Shown here: in pieces, positions 1 through 4,560 of the stretch | How the letters are laid out: every line of letters starts with the position of its first letter | Numbering within the stretch: position 1 is the first letter of the stretch | From: Anaerolineales bacterium | GTDB taxonomy: Bacteria > Chloroflexota > Anaerolineae > Anaerolineales > UBA6663 | Direction of reading: 5' to 3' | DNA length: 11,622 nucleotides | Assembly (NCBI GenBank): GCA_017999235.1 | Contig: JAGOBN010000051.1 | Span: 1-11,622 of the forward strand | Notes under the pieces: model-generated | What the model was told of the DNA's origin: nothing | Seen by the model: only the letters and a program-made list of their open reading frames with translations | Database searches by the model: none | Made by a program: the position numbers and the translations under genes

Positions 1-55
1 CGGCTTCGGCTTGCGCCATCAATCGGGCTTTCAGTTCAGCCTTCGGGTCGGACAT
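1..55 (-). CDS. Unknown protein, N-terminal 18 codons only (runs off the window)
   Basis: Reading leftward from an ATG at 55-53 the frame is open to the window edge and begins MSDPKAELKARLMAQAEA. The start is supported by an AGGAGG Shine-Dalgarno match (64-69 on this strand) 8 nt upstream. The peptide is charged and Ala/Lys/Glu-rich, so probably helical and cytoplasmic, with no signal peptide. Too little is present to name a family. It is divergent from the HAD gene, with 127 nt between the two start codons. The evidence for a real gene is the ribosome binding site plus an open frame; function is unknown. Confidence 0.6.
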   Translation of the reverse strand, partial: MSDPKAELKARLMAQAEA

Positions 56-63
56 CGGTGGGG

Positions 64-69
64 CCTCCT
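64..69 (-). promoter_or_regulatory. Ribosome binding site (AGGAGG) of the leftward partial gene
   Basis: The complement of 64-69 reads AGGAGG, a full match to the 16S anti-Shine-Dalgarno, with 8 nt to the ATG at 55. This is the main reason for calling the truncated leftward gene. Confidence 0.65.
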
Positions 70-132
70 GAGCGACATAAGCCAGGAGTGTAACTTCAGC
101 CGGCCAAAAAAGAGAAATGCACCCCGCGTGTT

Positions 133-138
133 TATAAT
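133..138 (+). promoter_or_regulatory. Probable -10 element (TATAAT) of the HAD hydrolase gene
   Basis: A consensus TATAAT sits 44 nt before the chosen ATG at 183, in an otherwise GC-rich region. No convincing -35 hexamer is visible 16-18 nt upstream, where the sequence is A-rich (106-118). Transcription would begin near 145, leaving a leader of about 40 nt. It also argues against the in-frame ATG at 138, which lies on the last base of this element. Confidence 0.5.
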
Positions 139-182
139 TGCGTCTTCGGCCGATACCGGCCGGCCAAGGACAGCAACGGCAC

Positions 183-1382
183 ATGATCATTCTGTTTGAT
201 GTGGACGGCGTGCTCGTGCAGCACCGCGCCTACCATCTGGGCCTGAGCCGGACGGTGGGGTATTTCAGCCAGCGGCTGGGCGTCCCGGAGCAGGTCGCCC
301 TCACCCAGGCGGAGATTGACGAGTTCGAAGCCCAAAGCGTGACGGTGGAGTGGGAGTCCAGCGCCATCAGCGTGGCGGCGCTGGTGCTGGCGCGGCTGCG
401 CGCGGAGGCCGGCGCCGGGAAGCCGGCCGGGGAGGGCCTGCCGGCCTTCTGGCAAGCCGTGGACGCGCTGGGCGCCCAGCCGCCGCGCGCGGTGGCGCGC
501 CCGGATTTCAGCGCCCTGGCGCGGCAAGTGGGCGCGCGCGCCTCCAGCCGGCGCAAACCCGCGCACATCGCTTTGGAGCTCTTGGAGGCCGAGAGCGCCG
601 GCGCCGCGTGGGCGGATACCGCCCAGCCGCTGCTGCGCCAACTGCTGGCGGATTGCTATGCCGTGGATTTCTCGCCCACCCACCAGGTGGTGCAGAATTA
701 CGCGCTGGGGCATGCCGGCTACGCCGCCGTCTATCAGCTGCCCCCGCACTTTGAGCATCCGGCTTTATTGGAGACCGAGGACCGCCCGTTCTTGCAGCCG
801 GCCTGGCGGGACCGGCTGCTGGCCGAACGCGCGGCCGGCCGGCTCTACTTCACCTTGTACACCGCGCGTCCCAGCCTGCCGCCCGTGGAAGTGACCGAGC
901 CTCAGCGCGGGTACACGCCCGAAGCGGAAATGGCGCTGACCCTGGTGGGGTTGGAGCGCGCGGGGCCGGCGCGGGTGCCGATTATGGGGGTAGGCCGTTT
1001 GGAATGGGTGGCGCGGCTGAGCGGCCGGTCGGCCATGGAGTGGGTCAAGCCCTCGCCCATCCACGCTCTGGCCGGCCTGGCGGCCGCGCACACCCGCCGG
1101 GAGCTGGACGCCGTCTACGCGGCTGTGGCGGTGGAGGCCGGCCAAGCGTTGCCGGCCCTGTATACGGACTGCGCCGGCGAACACGTCCACGTCTTTGAGG
1201 ATTCAGCCAGCAGCCTGCGCGGCGTCACCCGCGCGGTGGAAATGCTCAACGCGCACGGTCTGGGCCTGACGCTGACCCGCCACGGCATCGCGCCGGCCGG
1301 CTCATCCAAACACGCCGCCTTGAGCCAGGTGGCCGACTATCTGCATGCGGATGTGAACGCCGGCCTGCAAATGATCCTGTAA
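183..1382 (+). CDS. HAD-superfamily hydrolase with an unusually large cap region
   Basis: The 399-residue protein carries all four haloacid dehalogenase motifs. Motif I is DVDGVL at residues 6-11 (nucleophile D6, acid/base D8). Motif II is the Thr of LYTARP (T227). Motif III is the Lys of WVKPSP (K289). Motif IV is VFEDS (E339, D340, metal binding). HAD enzymes hydrolyse phosphomonoesters or related bonds through an aspartyl-phosphate intermediate with Mg2+. The substrate cannot be read from sequence. About 215 residues lie between motifs I and II, far more than a usual C1 cap, so a sizeable extra domain is inserted there. No signal peptide is seen, so it is cytoplasmic. The ATG at 183 was chosen because motif I should lie at the extreme N terminus and the TATAAT at 133 excludes the ATG at 138. 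A modest AAGGA lies at 166-170. It faces the small unknown gene at 1482-1925 across an inverted repeat. Confidence 0.85.
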   Translation: MIILFDVDGVLVQHRAYHLGLSRTVGYFSQRLGVPEQVALTQAEIDEFEAQSVTVEWESSAISVAALVLARLRAEAGAGKPAGEGLPAFWQAVDALGAQPPRAVARPDFSALARQVGARASSRRKPAHIALELLEAESAGAAWADTAQPLLRQLLADCYAVDFSPTHQVVQNYALGHAGYAAVYQLPPHFEHPALLETEDRPFLQPAWRDRLLAERAAGRLYFTLYTARPSLPPVEVTEPQRGYTPEAEMALTLVGLERAGPARVPIMGVGRLEWVARLSGRSAMEWVKPSPIHALAGLAAAHTRRELDAVYAAVAVEAGQALPALYTDCAGEHVHVFEDSASSLRGVTRAVEMLNAHGLGLTLTRHGIAPAGSSKHAALSQVADYLHADVNAGLQMIL

Positions 1383-1463
1383 CCGGCCCCCAACACAGCG
1401 GCCGCCGAGTCACGCAGACCCACAGCAATGCGCTGTGGCCCGGCGTCTCGGCGGCCCGGTTTT
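1381..1463. terminator. Nested inverted repeat between convergent genes, probable bidirectional terminator
   Basis: Three concentric pairings occur in 83 nt: AACCGG (1381-1386) with CCGGTT (1456-1461), GCCGCCGAG (1401-1409) with CTCGGCGGC (1447-1455), and CCACAGC (1420-1426) with GCTGTGG (1432-1438). The outer arm overlaps the HAD stop codon and the structure is followed by a short T run (1460-1463). It lies exactly between two convergent genes, where a shared terminator is expected. The T tract is short, so termination efficiency is uncertain. Confidence 0.5.
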
Positions 1464-1481
1464 CAATCTGGGGCGGCGCCG

Positions 1482-1925
1482 TTATTTGACGGCGTAAGCC
1501 TTCTCGATGCCGCGTTTTTCACGCAGGGCCGCGTAACCGCCCCACCACGGCTCGCCCAGCGTGTTGCGCTTGGGCAGGTTGACCTTGGCCAGATGCTGCA
1601 TCAAACCGCCCATCGCCACGGGCAGTTCCGGCCACTGGTTCTCCAGCACAATCTTCTCCAGCTGGTCGGCCGAGGTGCGCGTCCAGTCCCACTCGCGCCG
1701 GAACTGATCGGCCTTGAGCCAATAATCGCGCTTCTCCCAGGCCAGGCACGTCACGTCAATCGAGGCCTCGATCTCGCGCAGCGCCAGGGCCATAAAGGCC
1801 GCCATATCGCGGGCCTCTTCATCAAGCTGGGGTTTGCCGGCCAGGGCGCGCAGCGTCAAAGTGACGCTCTTCACCAGCCGATCCCGCTGCTTGCCCACCC
1901 CATCCGGTTTCACTAAACGACCCAC
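1482..1925 (-). CDS. Conserved-looking small protein of unknown function
   Basis: This 147-residue protein begins at a GTG (1925-1923), chosen because AGGAG (1933-1937) lies 7 nt upstream. The frame also extends 6 codons further to a TTG at 1943, but that would place the ribosome site inside the gene. The sequence is charged and largely helical by appearance, with many Trp residues (for example CLAWEKRDYWLKAD, REWDW, EPWWGGY). There is no signal peptide or membrane segment, so it is probably cytoplasmic. Trp-rich helical character suggests a folded protein, not a spurious frame, and the Trp codons would be unlikely by chance in such GC-rich DNA. I do not recognise the family. It has its own promoter-like element (1972-1980), so it need not depend on the upstream TPR gene. 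Confidence 0.7.
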   Translation of the reverse strand: MGRLVKPDGVGKQRDRLVKSVTLTLRALAGKPQLDEEARDMAAFMALALREIEASIDVTCLAWEKRDYWLKADQFRREWDWTRTSADQLEKIVLENQWPELPVAMGGLMQHLAKVNLPKRNTLGEPWWGGYAALREKRGIEKAYAVK

Positions 1926-1932
1926 GCTGGCT

Positions 1933-1937
1933 CTCCT
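1933..1937 (-). promoter_or_regulatory. Ribosome binding site (AGGAG) that fixes a GTG start
   Basis: The complement of 1933-1937 reads AGGAG within TGAGGAGAG, 7 nt upstream of the GTG at 1925. It favours GTG 1925 over the TTG at 1943 as the initiation codon of the small unknown protein. Confidence 0.6.
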
Positions 1938-1971
1938 CACCAAAACAGATTGTGCCCGTCTGAGCGCGCGG

Positions 1972-1980
1972 ATTGTAACA
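1972..1980 (-). promoter_or_regulatory. Extended -10 promoter element (TGT-TACAAT)
   Basis: On the minus strand the 9-mer TGTTACAAT gives a TGn extension followed by TACAAT (5 of 6 to consensus). It lies about 47 nt upstream of the GTG at 1925 and downstream of the TPR gene's stop (2009-2011). No clear -35 is visible, which is tolerated by extended -10 promoters. The same TGTTAnnAT pattern recurs at 9618-9626 and 10865-10873. Confidence 0.45.
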
Positions 1981-2008
1981 GAGTTTCGCGGCCGGCGGAA
2001 CAGATGAT

Positions 2009-3304
2009 CTACGGCGTGGGCGACGCGGCCGGCGCGGGCGGCGGCGCGGTAGCCGAACTGCGGACCGCGGTGGGCGTGGCGTCCGGCAGCGCGGTGCCGG
2101 CCAGGAAGGTAGCGCAGATGCCCATGCTCTCATCGTAGCTGCCACGGATGGTGGCGTCATCCGGCGCGAAGTTGAGGGCCTGGTTCAGAAAGAACGGCGC
2201 TTCGGCCGGCCCGCAGCGCCGGTAATACGCCAGCAGGTTGCCCAGGGTGTAGTAATACTCCACCGACCGCGCGTCCAAGGGCATCGGCTCCACCGTCACG
2301 ATTTGGGCCGCGGCCGCCTCATACAGACCGCCTTCCACCGCCAGCCGCAGCTCCGGCTCCGCGCTTTCGTAATTCTTGCGCTTGAAATACAGCGCGCCCA
2401 GCCGGCCGTGAATGTTCGGGTTGGCGGGCTCCAGTTCAAGCGCGCTCAGCAAATACTGCTCGGCCGTCCCCAGTTCGTCAATCTGGATGAACGTGCGGCT
2501 CAGGTCCAGATACGGCTGGATGTTATTGGGGTCGATCTGATTGGCCTTGCTGAAATACAGGATGGCCTGCTCGTAATCCTTCAGCGCCCGGTAATTCAAG
2601 GCGATCCGGCGATAGACCGAGATGACGTTGGGGTTGATGGCCAGCGCGTCCAGATAGCGCTTGATGGCGCCGTCGTACGAGCCGACGCTCTCATTGGAGT
2701 AGCCCATCGCCAGGTGGGACTCGAGCAGCGTCGGATCCAATTGCAGCGCGGCCTGCGCCTCGCGGAATCCCTGGTCCCAGTTTTGAGCATCGTTGAGGAT
2801 GAACGAATAGTAAGCGTGCGCCGGCGCATAGTTGTTATCCAGGGCAATCGCCTGCACGGCGGCGGCGCGCGCTTGATCCGGCTGGCCGAGATAATAGTAG
2901 GCCCAGGCTTCAATGGCGCGCGCCTTGGCGCTCTCCGGCGCCGCCAGCACGGCCGAGCTGGCGGCTTCAAACGCTTCCGGATACTGCTCAGCGAAGACGC
3001 GCACCCGCGCCAGACCGACCCAGTAATCCACGTTTTTGGGGTCGATCTCCAACGCCCGGTTATAGGCCAGGGCCGCTTCACCCAGGCGGCCGGCCGCAAA
3101 TTGCGCCTTGGCCTCCTCCGCCCACGAGATCGGGTTGCGCGTGGGGGTGGGGGTCGGCTCAAAGGGCCGCTGGATCTGGCCCTGGTTCAGCAGGCTGTAC
3201 ACCCACAGCAGGCCGACGATCAGGATCGTCCAAAGGAGCAAACGCCATAGATTGTTGCGCCGGCCGGTGCGGCGCAGGGGGAGATTTCGTCCACGAAGTT
3301 GCAT
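2009..3304 (-). CDS. Membrane-anchored TPR-repeat protein
   Basis: The 431-residue protein has a basic N terminus (Arg-rich, residues 4-21), one hydrophobic helix at about 19-39 and a short PTPTPT spacer (50-55). A long array of tetratricopeptide repeats follows from about 61 to 320, with typical elements such as ALEIDPKN, ALQLDPTL, ALAINPNV, ANQIDPNN and ALELEPAN spaced about 34 residues apart. A Pro/Ala/Thr/Ser-rich tail ends in SPTP. TPR arrays are protein-protein scaffolds. With this topology the repeats probably face the extracytoplasmic side (inference: positive-inside rule). It starts at ATG 3304. No Shine-Dalgarno is visible, but a good promoter (3328-3355) leaves a leader of only about 20 nt. 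It is divergent from a second TM-plus-TPR-like gene, suggesting the pair works in one assembly. No enzymatic domain is seen. Confidence 0.85.
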   Translation of the reverse strand: MQLRGRNLPLRRTGRRNNLWRLLLWTILIVGLLWVYSLLNQGQIQRPFEPTPTPTRNPISWAEEAKAQFAAGRLGEAALAYNRALEIDPKNVDYWVGLARVRVFAEQYPEAFEAASSAVLAAPESAKARAIEAWAYYYLGQPDQARAAAVQAIALDNNYAPAHAYYSFILNDAQNWDQGFREAQAALQLDPTLLESHLAMGYSNESVGSYDGAIKRYLDALAINPNVISVYRRIALNYRALKDYEQAILYFSKANQIDPNNIQPYLDLSRTFIQIDELGTAEQYLLSALELEPANPNIHGRLGALYFKRKNYESAEPELRLAVEGGLYEAAAAQIVTVEPMPLDARSVEYYYTLGNLLAYYRRCGPAEAPFFLNQALNFAPDDATIRGSYDESMGICATFLAGTALPDATPTAVRSSATAPPPAPAASPTP

Positions 3305-3327
3305 ACGGTTTCATCCATTCTAGGGCA

Positions 3328-3355
3328 ATTATCCCCGACGAAAATGAGTCGTCAA
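3328..3355 (-). promoter_or_regulatory. Promoter of the leftward TPR gene (TTGACG-16-GATAAT)
   Basis: On the minus strand TTGACG (3355-3350) is followed after 16 nt by GATAAT (3333-3328). Both hexamers match the sigma-70 consensus at 5 of 6 positions. Transcription would start near 3321, about 17-20 nt before the ATG at 3304. Confidence 0.55.
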
Positions 3356-3423
3356 GCAAACCGACATAAAACACAGATTAAGCGCCGGAACTGGGGCGCA
3401 TCGGCTGGCGTCGTGATACCGTT

Positions 3424-3429
3424 TATAAT
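3424..3429 (+). promoter_or_regulatory. Probable -10 element (TATAAT) of the rightward TPR-like gene
   Basis: A consensus TATAAT lies 25 nt before the ATG at 3455. A start site near 3436 would place the nearer in-frame ATGs (3428 and 3434) upstream of or at the transcript end, so ATG 3455 is preferred. No obvious -35 hexamer is present. Confidence 0.45.
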
Positions 3430-3454
3430 GACCATGTCAAGCGTTCGCACACCT

Positions 3455-4441
3455 ATGTCATCCTCACCTGAGCCGCTTCCGGCGCCGGCCCACCCGCCGT
3501 CGCGCCTGCTGTCCACGCTGGGCCTCGTCTTTGCGATCGTGCTGCTGGCCGTCCTGGCTGGGGCCGCCTGGGGCGGATATCAGGCCGGCTTGACCGCGCG
3601 CGCCGACCAGGCCAGCGCCGCGCAAGCCCAGGACCTGCAGGCCCAGTTTGACCTGGGCGTGGCCGACTTTACGGCCGGCCGTTTCCCGATGGCGGCCGCC
3701 CGCTTCGAGTATGTGCTGGCCCGCGATCCGAATTTCCCCAGCGCGCGCGCTAAATTGACCGAGGCGCAAACCGCCCTGCACGTCACCGCCACCGTCCCGC
3801 CGCCCACGGCCATCCCGGTCGCCGCCGGCGCCGATCCCGCCGATTACCTGGCCGCCGCCACGCAGGCCGCCGCCGCCGAAAACTGGGACGCCGTCCTGGA
3901 CCAGATGACGCGGCTGCGGGTGCTCGATCCCAAGTATGAGATGCTGCAGGTCGATCATCTTTTGTTCATGGCCTTGCGCGGCCGGGGTCTGGCCCGCATC
4001 CAAGGCGACCAGATGGAGGCCGGCATTTTTGATTTAGACCAGGCCGGCGCCTTTGGCACGCTGGAAGCTGAGGCCCGCAATATTCGCGCCTGGGCGCGCC
4101 TCTATCTGGCCGCGAAGAGTTTCTACGGGCTGGACTGGGCTAAGACCGTGGATATTCTGAACCAGCTGTACATCCTTGCCCCGAACTTCAAAGACACCAC
4201 TACCCTGCTCTACCAGGCGACGCTGAGTTACGCGGCCCTGCTCAATACCGCCGGCGATGCCTGCGGCGCCGCCGGCCAGTATGCCGCCGCACAGGTGCTG
4301 GTCGCCGACCCGCAGGTGGCCGAGCTGTGGACAGCGGCCCAGACGGCTTGCGCCTTGACGCCGACGCCGGCGCCAACCGATGCCGCGGCGCCAACGGACG
4401 CCGCGGCGCCAACAGATGCCGCGCTGACACCAACGCCTTAG
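3455..4441 (+). CDS. Membrane-anchored TPR-like protein with APTDAA-repeat tail
   Basis: The 328-residue protein has a Pro/Ser-rich N terminus, one strong hydrophobic helix at about residues 17-42, and a clear TPR unit at about 62-102 (FDLGVADFTAGRFPMAAARF, then a DPNFPSARAK turn). Further helical-pair repeats of TPR character run to about 300. The C terminus is low-complexity, with APTDAA three times and then TPTP. The role is probably scaffolding or assembly at the outer face of the membrane (inference). The frame extends upstream to ATG 3299 and includes ATGs at 3428 and 3434. ATG 3455 was chosen because a TATAAT lies at 3424-3429 and the upstream sequence would collide with the divergent gene's promoter. 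No Shine-Dalgarno is evident. An intrinsic terminator follows at 4504-4526. It could be a distant paralogue of the divergent TPR protein at 2009-3304. Confidence 0.8.
   Translation: MSSSPEPLPAPAHPPSRLLSTLGLVFAIVLLAVLAGAAWGGYQAGLTARADQASAAQAQDLQAQFDLGVADFTAGRFPMAAARFEYVLARDPNFPSARAKLTEAQTALHVTATVPPPTAIPVAAGADPADYLAAATQAAAAENWDAVLDQMTRLRVLDPKYEMLQVDHLLFMALRGRGLARIQGDQMEAGIFDLDQAGAFGTLEAEARNIRAWARLYLAAKSFYGLDWAKTVDILNQLYILAPNFKDTTTLLYQATLSYAALLNTAGDACGAAGQYAAAQVLVADPQVAELWTAAQTACALTPTPAPTDAAAPTDAAAPTDAALTPTP
4370..4423 (+). repeat. Three tandem 18-bp repeats encoding (APTDAA)x3
   Basis: Units at 4370-4387, 4388-4405 and 4406-4423 share the pattern GCGCCAACnGAyGCCGCG and differ at only two positions. 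They encode the C-terminal low-complexity tail of the TPR-like protein. The near identity at the DNA level suggests recent slippage, so copy number may vary between strains. Confidence 0.85.
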
Positions 4442-4503
4442 CGTGTCTCGTTACGTTTACTTGTTCGGCTCCAAATTGCCTGATACCCTAGCTTCCAGCG
4501 GGA

Positions 4504-4526
4504 GCGGCTGGTCAGCCGCCCTTTTT
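4504..4526 (+). terminator. Intrinsic terminator after the TPR-like gene
   Basis: GCGGCT (4504-4509) pairs with AGCCGC (4514-4519) around a GGTC loop, followed two bases later by TTTTT (4522-4526). It lies 62 nt after the stop of the upstream gene and before the next ribosome site, so it separates the TPR-like gene from the glycosidase cluster. If the cluster's promoter lies upstream of it, it could act as an attenuator instead. Confidence 0.6.
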
Positions 4527-4544
4527 GTTGCCGCGCGGTGTTTT

Positions 4545-4550
4545 AAGGAG
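4545..4550 (+). promoter_or_regulatory. Ribosome binding site (AAGGAG) fixing the start at 4561
   Basis: AAGGAG lies 10 nt upstream of ATG 4561 and inside the longer open frame that begins at 4525. It shows that initiation is at 4561, which also gives a textbook lipoprotein signal peptide. Confidence 0.65.
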
Positions 4551-4560
4551 TGTCCGTCGT

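Noticed and set aside
138..182. Upstream in-frame ATG giving 15 more residues on the HAD protein
   Set aside because: It overlaps the TATAAT at 133-138, and the HAD nucleophile motif normally sits within the first residues, which fits ATG 183.
132..758. 208-residue open frame on the minus strand inside the HAD gene
   Set aside because: It is antisense to a gene with all four HAD motifs. Its translation is Arg/Gly/Gln-rich low-complexity typical of the complement of GC-rich coding DNA, with no ribosome site or motif.
1428..1916. 162-residue plus-strand frame opposite the small unknown gene
   Set aside because: Its translation is Gln/His/Leu/Arg-rich and lacks a ribosome site; the minus-strand frame has Trp-rich protein-like sequence and a good ribosome site.
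2303..3250. 315-residue plus-strand frame inside the TPR gene
   Set aside because: It is the exact antisense of a clear TPR array; its regularity mirrors the repeats on the other strand and it has no independent signals.
4461..4489. Possible promoter TTGTTC-17-TACCCT with a TGn extension for the glycosidase cluster
   Set aside because: The -10 has only 3 of 6 consensus bases, and an intrinsic terminator (4504-4526) lies between it and the first gene, so it cannot be supported from sequence alone.
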